From positions 1 to 19,196 of the forward strand of contig DAOWLV010000010.1 in the NCBI GenBank assembly GCA_030643455.1: a DNA stretch of 19,196 nt. The letters run 5' to 3'. Every line of letters starts with the position of its first letter. Positions within the stretch are counted from its first letter, which is position 1. The notes under the pieces are model-generated. The model was not told the DNA's origin. It worked only from the letters and a program-made list of their open reading frames with translations, and did not search any database. This DNA comes from Candidatus Krumholzibacteriia bacterium. GTDB taxonomy: Bacteria > Krumholzibacteriota > Krumholzibacteriia > LZORAL124-64-63. Position numbers and translations under genes: made by a program. This document shows positions 9,721 through 16,191 of the stretch, in pieces.

Positions 9721-10674
9721 TCAGAAATGCGCATTGATCCCGGGCAACCATTGCAGGCCGCGCGGATTGTTGCCCGCGTGGTTCAACAGGCCGATCTGAA
9801 TGCCGTTGAGAACCTCGGCCCGATTGAAGATGCCGATGCTCAAACCGGTCGTTTCGCGCACGTTGTTGTAGCTACCCACGCCCAGGCCGGTCAAGGACTC
9901 GCCCTTCAGGTATCCGAGAGCCAGCGCGGCTCCTTCGAGATGGTCACCGCCCACGGCGCCGAGGCCGGCCATCAGACCGGTCAGGCGGTCGCCGCCTACC
10001 CCCAAGCCGCCCAGGAAAATCCCGGTAAGGTCGTCACCACCTACTCCCAGGCCACCGAGGAAGATCCCCGTCATGTCGTCGCCGCCGACACCCAACCCAC
10101 CGAAGGCAAGGCCGGTCATGTCATGTACGCCGACACCGAGCAACCCCATGGCTATACCCTGGACGTCATGGGCCCCGACGCCGATCAGCCCCATGGCTAT
10201 ACCCTGGACGTCATGGGCCCCGACACCGATGCCACCCAGGGCCACTCCCTGGACGTCATTCACGCCCACACCTATCAAACCCATGGCCAGACCCTGAATG
10301 TTCTCAGCCCCGACACCGATGCCGCCCAGGGCAATGCCCTGATAGTCGCCCCCATCGAGGCCGATCAACGCAGCTGCAATCCCCTGGGTCAATTCCGACT
10401 GGTGTGCCACAAGTCCGAGGGAAATACCCTGGTAGAGGGAGTATTCGTTGTCCTTGGGTATCCAGAAGGTCACGTTCAAACCACCAACCCGCTGCACTCC
10501 ACGGTCCACCAGATTGAAGCGCATTCCGGAAAAGTTTTTCAGGTTCCCGAACCCGAGGCCGGCCTGGCTGGTGGGGATCCCCAGGCCGCCGGCCGAGGCG
10601 GTCGCCGGCGACATGACCACGAGGGGCACAAGGAGAAGGAGTCCGGGGATCAGGGCCCGTGTAAGGCGAGTCAT
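9721..10674 (-). CDS. Exported protein of 15-residue glycine-rich repeats (LA_2272-like)
   Basis: Protein of 317 residues with a Sec signal peptide (basic start, hydrophobic core about 7-21, likely cut after TASA near residue 28). Residues 83-262 are twelve consecutive 15-residue repeats of the form G-[ILV]-[AF]-[LMF]-G-x-[IL]-G-V-G-x-[DH]-[DN]-[VML]-[QT], followed by three looser 14-15-residue units (263-305). The ending (LNGIQIGLLNHAGNNPRGLQ, then WLPGINAHF) resembles the ends of Leptospira LA_2272-type surface repeat proteins, as far as I can recall the family. Regular alternation of small and hydrophobic residues suggests a beta-solenoid or outer-membrane surface structure (inference). 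An ATG also exists at 10680, but GGAAGGA touches it directly; ATG 10674 has a normal six-base spacing and is preferred. No partner is evident, and the gene is divergent from the GT-C-like gene. Confidence 0.85.
   Translation of the reverse strand: MTRLTRALIPGLLLLVPLVVMSPATASAGGLGIPTSQAGLGFGNLKNFSGMRFNLVDRGVQRVGGLNVTFWIPKDNEYSLYQGISLGLVAHQSELTQGIAAALIGLDGGDYQGIALGGIGVGAENIQGLAMGLIGVGVNDVQGVALGGIGVGAHDVQGIAMGLIGVGAHDVQGIAMGLLGVGVHDMTGLAFGGLGVGGDDMTGIFLGGLGVGGDDLTGIFLGGLGVGGDRLTGLMAGLGAVGGDHLEGAALALGYLKGESLTGLGVGSYNNVRETTGLSIGIFNRAEVLNGIQIGLLNHAGNNPRGLQWLPGINAHF
9760..10428 (-). repeat. Tandem 45-bp repeats inside the surface-repeat gene
   Basis: Each 15-residue repeat corresponds to a 45-bp DNA unit. 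About twelve units are in strict register (9889-10428), followed by three slightly shorter ones to 9760. Two neighbouring units share a perfect 36-bp match, at 10144-10179 and 10189-10224, exactly 45 bp apart. Most other units have drifted at the DNA level while keeping the protein pattern, so the array is mainly old with one recent duplication or gene-conversion event. Copy number could vary between strains through slippage. Confidence 0.85.
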
Positions 10675-10806
10675 TGGCATTCCTTCCGGAATGGGGAAGA
10701 TGTTGGTGGCGGATGAAATCGGGATGTCCCCGCATCGACGGCGATGCTAGAATGGCTCATCAGGCCAACTCCAATGGCATTGACGCATCAACCGGAGAAA
10801 AGTTAC

Positions 10807-13617
10807 ATGGACCTTCCCTTCGCAGGGAAAAAACTGTCGTTCGGGTCCGGGTTGACCGGTCCCCGGAACGAACTCATCGCCCTGGCGGCAGTTCTGTTGC
10901 TGGCGATCCTGTCCTGGCAGATGATCAACGGGGTGGCTACCGCGCTTTACCGGCAATACGAGGTTCTCGGTGATCCGCCCCTGGTTCCCATCGTGGCCGC
11001 GGGTCCCGAACTGGGGCAGAAGGATTCTCCGGCCCGGCCGCCCAGTCAGCTGGGCCATGTCGGATATTTCTGGAGTGAACGGGCCTTTCATTACCGATGC
11101 GCCCTGATGTTTGCCGTCGACGACTACCAGGATCCCGCCGTGCTTTCCCGGGACAGGTGGCAGCAGCATCCCGACGGAGTGAACGCCTGGCGTGAATACG
11201 CCCTCTTGATGGAGCCGGTCTACGGTTTCCTGTATCGCCTGGCCGGTGACCAGGCCCGACCTTTCGTGGAATTCCTCCTGCGTCTTGTCCCGCTCATCCA
11301 CGTGCTGATTTTCTTTCCCCTGTATGGGATGGCCAGGGCTCTGGGCTGTCGCCGACTCCTTGCGGTTCTGGGTGTGGTTTTCTATGCGACCTGCACCCTG
11401 GGTTTCGTCAGGATGACCGGCTCCCTTCTGCTGAAGGAGGATTTCGCCCTCCTGTGCCTGACCGTTTTTCTGGCGGTCCATTTCTGGGCCTGGCGCCGGG
11501 AGAGTCTACCGCTGGGCGTCCTGGCTGCCGTGCTTCTGGTGCCGGTCCTGGCGGCCTGGCACCTGAGCCAGTTCCTGATCCTGGTGGTCATGCTTTCCGC
11601 GGCGATCGGTTGGACGTTTGTCGGCCGAAAAGAGGCTCCGGCGAAGGAAAGGATCCCCTTCTCGGTTTTCATGCCGGCGGCCTACACCTTGGCAGCCCTG
11701 GTGGCGGGATTGACGCCTTCGCTACTGGCGCGGGGATTCTTTCTCAGTGTGCCCATGGCGGTCCTGTACGCCTGGACGATCACCGCGGTGGCGGCCCATC
11801 GCCGCCCGGGGTTGGGAAAATCGACTCCGTTCCGGTGGCTGGTCCTGGCCGGTCTGGTCGCTGTCCTGGGAGGGCTGGTTGTCCTCAACCGGGGATATAC
11901 GGGGGACTACAATCATGTTTTCGGACTCTTCGTCCAGAAGATCGTCCACGGATTCCGCCTGCCGGATGACCCCGGGCTGCTGCCTTTCGACAGCCGGGGG
12001 TTCTGGGCTCCGCCCCTCAACACATCCCCCCGGGGAGAGATCTGGTCCAAGCTGGGCTTCCACGTTGCAGTTCTGCTTCCGGTGTTGATCTGGTGTTTCT
12101 GGACCATCCTGCGCCGCACCACGGACCCCTTGCACCGGTCATTCCTGATGACGGTTCCAGCCTACCTGGCGGCCTACCTGATGATCGAACGCCTGGGAAT
12201 CGTATTCCTGTTGTTTGCCGCAGTGACCGTGGCGATGGCCGGAGAGTGGCTGGTCCGGCGCATGACCTCCAGATCAGGATCCTCGGCCCTGCCGGTGGTC
12301 GCCGGATTACTGATGATCAGCCCCGTCTTGAATCTCAACGGCAATCTGGGAGACATGATCAAAATCACGCGCAATGTCCGCCAGGGCCACGAAGTGCGCC
12401 TGAAGGCTTCGGACCAGGCCCTGTGGGAATCCTGGTCAGGCATGTTTTCCTGGGTGACGGTCCACACCCCGGGCCCGGGTTCGCGGTTGCGCGGCTCGGC
12501 GGCGGCATTCCTGGGCGAAATCGGGGTCAGTACCCAGTTGCTTCTCTACACCGGCCGGCCGATCGTTCTGAATTCCCAGTTCGAAAATGCGGAAATCAGG
12601 GACCGTTACCGCCGTTTCCTGGAAGCCCTTTACTCCACCGACGAAATGGTGTTGTGGGAATTCGCCAGGGAACACGGTGCGGACTACATCTTCATCAATC
12701 GTAATTTCGCCACCCGGACCGGACCGGGATCTTCGCCCTTTCTGGCCGGCGTCGCTGGAAATCTGGGGTTGGACATGAATGTGGTGAAGTTGCATTTCAT
12801 GCCGGAGGCCCTCGGTGGCTTCACTCCGGTCTACGACAACGAGTATTACCGGATCCTGCGGGTGCTTCCGGTGGCCCGCAAGCCGGGTCCCGTGGCCTGG
12901 CAGAGTGACTTCAACAGCTGGTGGCAACTCGAGAATTTCAGCATTCAGGAGGGGGAACTGGTCGATCTGGAGGGGGACCGCGGACGCCTGGGCACGTTCG
13001 AGGTGGCATTGTCCGATCTCCAGGACAGGCAGAGAGACATCCTGGCCGCCGTGGAAAAACGATGGCGGCGTTCCCATGGCACGGGCACCAGACGTCCCGA
13101 CCTCATGCTTCTCCATCGCAAATTTGTTCAGGCCCAGCTCGACTTAATTTCGCCCGAACCCAGTGGTGGCTCCAAGGTCGGCCGTCTGGCCAACGCCATC
13201 AAGGCTCGCCTGTCGGAAATCGATCCCCTGTCCGGCCAACCGCTGGAGACGGCCTTGACTGCCCTGGCCAACGGAACCGATGGTTGGCGGGACCAGCTTT
13301 CCAACCATGCCGGGGAACCTCTCCATCACGCGACTTGTGGTCAACTTCTCGCCCTGTCCGGAAGGTATGCCGAGGCCGCCGATCAATTCGGGTTGGCCGC
13401 GGCCTTTTTCCCGGAATCGGGGCAGGGGGCCTCCGGACAGCGTCCTCAGGAAATGCAGATTCGACTGTGGCAGGAGGAGGTTTGGTGGAATATTGCCGCG
13501 GGCAATAACGGCAGGGCCCGCGAACTCGCGCGCCGATACGCTGTCCATACTCGCCCTTCGTCACCGGAAGGAGCTTTCTTCCGGAAAGTGGAAGCGATCC
13601 CCTGGGATTATGAGTAA
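10807..13617 (+). CDS. Large polytopic membrane protein, GT-C / STT3-like
   Basis: Protein of 936 residues. The first 510 carry about 11-13 hydrophobic helices (about 22-48, 155-177, 182-200, 207-228, 234-250, 253-271, 287-307, 310-330, 343-361, 418-435, 448-470, 466-480, 494-508). A large loop after the first helix contains YFWSERAFHYRCALM, WQQHPDGVNAWREYALLMEP and VYGFLYRLAG, a pattern like the first extracytoplasmic loop of STT3/GT-C glycosyltransferases. The TGSLLLKEDFALL and AWHLSQF segments also recall that group. A soluble part follows (about 520-690) with VLNSQFENAEIRDRYRRFLE and then YSTDEMVLWEFAREHGADYI. The C terminus (about 840-936) looks helical and TPR-like. The likely role is transfer of a lipid-linked sugar or oligosaccharide at the membrane, but the acceptor is unknown. 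The start is ATG 10807, with GGAG at 10794-10797; ATGs at 10744 and 10774 lack ribosome sites. The GT-C call is recognition by pattern only. Confidence 0.6.
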   Translation: MDLPFAGKKLSFGSGLTGPRNELIALAAVLLLAILSWQMINGVATALYRQYEVLGDPPLVPIVAAGPELGQKDSPARPPSQLGHVGYFWSERAFHYRCALMFAVDDYQDPAVLSRDRWQQHPDGVNAWREYALLMEPVYGFLYRLAGDQARPFVEFLLRLVPLIHVLIFFPLYGMARALGCRRLLAVLGVVFYATCTLGFVRMTGSLLLKEDFALLCLTVFLAVHFWAWRRESLPLGVLAAVLLVPVLAAWHLSQFLILVVMLSAAIGWTFVGRKEAPAKERIPFSVFMPAAYTLAALVAGLTPSLLARGFFLSVPMAVLYAWTITAVAAHRRPGLGKSTPFRWLVLAGLVAVLGGLVVLNRGYTGDYNHVFGLFVQKIVHGFRLPDDPGLLPFDSRGFWAPPLNTSPRGEIWSKLGFHVAVLLPVLIWCFWTILRRTTDPLHRSFLMTVPAYLAAYLMIERLGIVFLLFAAVTVAMAGEWLVRRMTSRSGSSALPVVAGLLMISPVLNLNGNLGDMIKITRNVRQGHEVRLKASDQALWESWSGMFSWVTVHTPGPGSRLRGSAAAFLGEIGVSTQLLLYTGRPIVLNSQFENAEIRDRYRRFLEALYSTDEMVLWEFAREHGADYIFINRNFATRTGPGSSPFLAGVAGNLGLDMNVVKLHFMPEALGGFTPVYDNEYYRILRVLPVARKPGPVAWQSDFNSWWQLENFSIQEGELVDLEGDRGRLGTFEVALSDLQDRQRDILAAVEKRWRRSHGTGTRRPDLMLLHRKFVQAQLDLISPEPSGGSKVGRLANAIKARLSEIDPLSGQPLETALTALANGTDGWRDQLSNHAGEPLHHATCGQLLALSGRYAEAADQFGLAAAFFPESGQGASGQRPQEMQIRLWQEEVWWNIAAGNNGRARELARRYAVHTRPSSPEGAFFRKVEAIPWDYE

Positions 13618-13665
13618 ATTCTACGACCCCGGCCCTATTTCCTGAAATCAATAGAGAGGAAGATC

Positions 13666-14460
13666 ATGGCGGAATTCAAAAAACACGAGCCCGGGACGTT
13701 CTGTTACGCCGAGATGGCCACAAGCGATCCCGCCGCTTCCGGAAAATTCTACACCGAACTGTTCGGTTGGAACCGCAACGACCAGGACATGGGAGAGTAC
13801 GGCATATACACCCAGTTCCAGATTGACGGCAAGGTTGTGGCCGCCCAGTACAAGCTCAATGCTGAACAGGAAGCCCAGAACGTGCCGCCCAACTGGGGCC
13901 AATACGTGACCGTCACCGACGTGGATGCCGCCACGAACCGGGCCACTGAACTGGGTGGGCAGGTCGTGGTGGGTCCGCAGGACGTCATGGACTACGGCAG
14001 GATGTCGGTGATGTCCGATCCCACCGGCGCGGTTTTCATTATCTGGGAGCCGAAGTCCAACATCGGCGTCGAACTGCGGGATGAACCCGGCACCATGTGC
14101 TGGAATGAACTGATGACCCCGGACACGGGGAAAGCGGGGACCTTCTACGGGGGCCTTTTCGGCTGGGAGACCGAGACGATGGACATGGGTGACATGGGTG
14201 AATACACCATGTTCAACCGCAGCGGGGGTCAAGCTGCGGCCGGCATGATGGCGATCAAACCCGAGATGGGTCCCATTCCGGCCAACTGGCTGATTTATTT
14301 CGCCGTGGACGATGTCGACGGGGCCCATGACAAGGCGGTATCCCTCGGGGGAAGAGCCATGGTTCCCCCGACCGACATTCATCATTCTGGTCGTTTTGCC
14401 GTGATCGCCGATCCGGTGGGGGCGTTTTTCGGTATTTTCAAGTCCACCAAGGATGAGTAG
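13666..14460 (+). CDS. Two-domain VOC (glyoxalase/dioxygenase-fold) protein
   Basis: Cytosolic protein of 264 residues with two vicinal-oxygen-chelate domains in tandem, about residues 8-127 and 137-260. Each opens with the family pattern: GTFCYAEMATSDPAASGKFY before TELFGW, and GTMCWNELMTPDTGKAGTFY before GGLFGW. Each closes with a typical VOC ending (GRMSVMSDPTGAVFIIWEP and GRFAVIADPVGAFFGIFKS). The two-domain layout and length match the CFP-30B / putative-hydroxylase branch of the superfamily, whose substrates are mostly unknown; glyoxalase or antibiotic-resistance activity should not be assumed. GAGAGGA at 13654-13660 gives a strong ribosome site. The gene begins 48 bp after the GT-C-like gene and is closed by a hairpin terminator at 14481, so it could be the last gene of that unit. 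Confidence 0.88.
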   Translation: MAEFKKHEPGTFCYAEMATSDPAASGKFYTELFGWNRNDQDMGEYGIYTQFQIDGKVVAAQYKLNAEQEAQNVPPNWGQYVTVTDVDAATNRATELGGQVVVGPQDVMDYGRMSVMSDPTGAVFIIWEPKSNIGVELRDEPGTMCWNELMTPDTGKAGTFYGGLFGWETETMDMGDMGEYTMFNRSGGQAAAGMMAIKPEMGPIPANWLIYFAVDDVDGAHDKAVSLGGRAMVPPTDIHHSGRFAVIADPVGAFFGIFKSTKDE

Positions 14461-14480
14461 TATTTCGGTAGAGAAATGCC

Positions 14481-14514
14481 CGCCGGGTCGGTATTGAAAC
14501 CGGCCCGGCGTTTC
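14481..14514 (+). terminator. Probable rho-independent terminator after the VOC gene
   Basis: A 12-bp stem (14481-14492 with 14499-14510) pairs fully apart from one G-U wobble and encloses a six-base loop, ATTGAA. It is GC-rich and is followed by TTTCC, a short T-run, so termination could be efficient or partial. It lies 20 bp after the VOC stop codon and before the small-ORF operon. Confidence 0.72.
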
Positions 14515-14540
14515 CCCATCCGGACGGGAGGATGACGGGT

Positions 14541-14627
14541 ATGAAGAAGATGCGTGGCGGAGGATTGGGACTGACCCTTCTGGTGCTGGCGGGCGCGGCG
14601 ATCCTGATCACGGCCCTTTCCCTGTAG
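14541..14627 (+). CDS. 28-residue single-helix membrane microprotein
   Basis: A very short open frame encoding MKKMRGGGLG followed by about 18 uninterrupted hydrophobic or small residues and a stop. A basic N terminus plus one helix suggests a membrane-inserted microprotein with the N terminus inside. GGGAGG at 14526-14531 lies nine bases before ATG 14541; the ATG at 14532 is too close to that site. The TAG stop (14625-14627) is part of the AGGGA ribosome site of the next gene, so the two are probably coupled. It lies directly downstream of a terminator and at the head of a four-gene run. No family is recognised. Coding is supported by ribosome site, composition and position only. Confidence 0.6.
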   Translation: MKKMRGGGLGLTLLVLAGAAILITALSL

Positions 14628-14637
14628 GGACGATCCC

Positions 14638-15042
14638 ATGTCTGATCGATACCTGATCCGACTGGCCGGATGTATTCCCTGGGGACGGGGGCTGCTGCCG
14701 GTCCTTGTTGTTTCTTTCGTCGTGATCCGTCTGGCCGAAGCGCAGGGCGGCGCGCCGAGTCTGGTCCGCAGTTTCGGGGGCGACCTGCTCTGCCTGCCGC
14801 TGGTGCTCAGTGTGGTTCTCACCGCCCACCGCCTGTCCGTCCGATCGTGCCGTTTCACCTTGCCGAGATTCCACGGTCTATTGACTGTTGTCCTGTTCGG
14901 GATTTTTTTCGAAGGGATTCTGCCCCTGCTCACGGCAGGTGCGGTAGCCGACCCACTTGACGTTCTGATGTATCTGGCCGGATTCCTGGTTTTTCAGCTG
15001 GGACTCAATCAACCAACCTGGAGGTATCATGGAAACCTTTGA
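14638..15042 (+). CDS. Small four-helix inner-membrane protein
   Basis: Protein of 134 residues with about four hydrophobic helices (about 18-34, 47-64, 80-98, 104-126) and a basic loop between helices 2 and 3 (HRLSVRSCRFTLPRFH). The segment EGILPLLTAGAVADPLDVLM, followed by YLAGF, resembles an (E-x-x-LP...D-x-LD-x-x-x-Y) pattern that I recall from uncharacterised small membrane proteins in several phyla; no function is known to me. ATG 14638 has AGGGA at 14626-14630. Its last 14 bases overlap the nitroreductase gene, whose ribosome site (GGAGG, 15020-15024) lies inside it. This argues that the frame is genuinely translated and coupled. Confidence 0.72.
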   Translation: MSDRYLIRLAGCIPWGRGLLPVLVVSFVVIRLAEAQGGAPSLVRSFGGDLLCLPLVLSVVLTAHRLSVRSCRFTLPRFHGLLTVVLFGIFFEGILPLLTAGAVADPLDVLMYLAGFLVFQLGLNQPTWRYHGNL

Positions 15043-15631
15043 CGCTATTGCCGCCCGCCGGTCGGTCAAGAAATTCGACCCTGACCACGTGATGACCGAG
15101 GACGAGATCACCCGCCTGATGGAGACGGTCATCCTGACGCCGACGTCCTTCAACATCCAGAACTGGCGGTTTGTCCTGGTCACCGATCCGGAGGTCAAAC
15201 GTCAGATAAGGGAAAATGGATACAATCAGGCGCAGTTCACCGAGTGCTCTGTCGTGGTGGTCATCTGCGGGGACAGGAACGCCTACGATCAGGACCCGGA
15301 CCGCTATTGGGCCGAGGCCCCGGCAGAAGTCAGGGAAACCATCGTTCCGATGATCAGGGGCGCCTACGGTTCCAGCGAGTCCCTTCGCCGAGACGAGAAC
15401 TTTCGCTCCGGAGGCCTGGCCGCACAGACCCTGATGTTGGCCGCCAAGGACATGGGTTACGACAGCTGCCCCATGATCGGCTTTGATTTCGAAGCCGTGG
15501 CCGGGATCATCAAACTTCCAGCCGATCACGACATCATCATGGCTGTCACCGTGGGCAAGGCCCTTGAATCCGCCCGTCAGCGTGCGGGACAATTGCCGCT
15601 TGGCGATGTGGTTTCCCGGAACAGCTTCTGA
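15029..15631 (+). CDS. Nitroreductase-family FMN oxidoreductase
   Basis: Cytosolic flavoprotein of 200 residues in the nitroreductase superfamily, which uses FMN and NAD(P)H to reduce nitro compounds, quinones or flavins. Family marks are the N-terminal AIAARRSVKKFDPDH with the FMN-phosphate arginines, TPTSFNIQNWRFVLV (the SS.NxQPW-type FMN contact), GGLAAQTLMLAAKDMGYDSC in the middle, and the GIIKLPADHDIIMAVTVGKA ending. Length is normal. GGAGG at 15020-15024 supports ATG 15029. It overlaps the membrane-protein gene before it by 14 bp and shares one base (TGATG) with the exported protein after it, so all three are probably made together. The substrate cannot be inferred. Confidence 0.93.
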   Translation: METFDAIAARRSVKKFDPDHVMTEDEITRLMETVILTPTSFNIQNWRFVLVTDPEVKRQIRENGYNQAQFTECSVVVVICGDRNAYDQDPDRYWAEAPAEVRETIVPMIRGAYGSSESLRRDENFRSGGLAAQTLMLAAKDMGYDSCPMIGFDFEAVAGIIKLPADHDIIMAVTVGKALESARQRAGQLPLGDVVSRNSF

Positions 15632-16191
15632 TGAACCGGGGCCACTCCTGGGACGCATCCAGCTGGAGGTTCGGAATCGGTGCGCTGACGGCTTGCCTCC
15701 TGCTGGCCGGCCTGCTGTCGCCCCATTCGGCCAGGGCGGAAGTCGAACCGAAACCGTTGATCACTTTCATGATCAAGGACCAGTTCGGAAAGCTCCACAC
15801 CAGCGGTTATTTCCGGAATTCGGTGGTCATCCTGGTCAGTGGCGACAGGAAGGGAAGCAGCTTCATCAAGGAGTGGTCTCCGGTCCTGGCCGATTCCCTG
15901 GCGGCCGAGGTGAAAAGTTTCAGGGTGAAATTCATACCTCACGCCCACCTCGGGGGAGCACCCTTCTTCATGAAAGGGACCATCAAGGGCAAATTTTCCA
16001 AGGCTCCGGACGACTGGGTTCTCATGGACTGGGGGGGCGAGTTCCACAAGGCCTACGAACTGGCTGAAGATCACTGCAATATCGTGGTTTTCGATCAGGA
16101 CGGCTCACGGCGCATCCAGGTGGCGGTCCGGGAATTCGACCCTCAAGTCTTCACCCGGATCCTGGCCGGGATTCGCCGGCTCCTCGAATGA
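15631..16191 (+). CDS. Exported thioredoxin-fold-like protein without redox cysteines
   Basis: Protein of 186 residues with a Sec signal peptide (hydrophobic core about 15-30; likely cut after HSARA near residue 36). The mature part begins ITFMIKDQFGKLHT, then YFRNSVVILVSGDRKGSSFI followed by KEW, and ends CNIVVFDQDGSRRIQVAVRE before a final helix. This beta-alpha pattern is that of redoxin or YtfJ-like proteins. The place where a CXXC would sit carries GDRKGSS instead, and the only cysteine in the mature part is the one in DHCNIVVF, so classical disulfide chemistry is unlikely. The TGATG overlap with the nitroreductase suggests translational coupling. Its stop codon abuts that of the convergent transporter gene. 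Family placement is tentative. Confidence 0.7.
   Translation: MNRGHSWDASSWRFGIGALTACLLLAGLLSPHSARAEVEPKPLITFMIKDQFGKLHTSGYFRNSVVILVSGDRKGSSFIKEWSPVLADSLAAEVKSFRVKFIPHAHLGGAPFFMKGTIKGKFSKAPDDWVLMDWGGEFHKAYELAEDHCNIVVFDQDGSRRIQVAVREFDPQVFTRILAGIRRLLE

Noticed and set aside
8108..9799. Plus-strand open frame of 563 residues
   Set aside because: Antisense to the octaheme cytochrome, whose eight CXXCH motifs prove the coding strand. Long antisense frames are common in this GC-rich DNA.
9709..10716. Plus-strand open frame of 335 residues with repeated units
   Set aside because: It is antisense to the repeat protein and inherits its 45-bp period. The minus-strand frame has a signal peptide, a ribosome site and a family-like C terminus, while this one has none of these.
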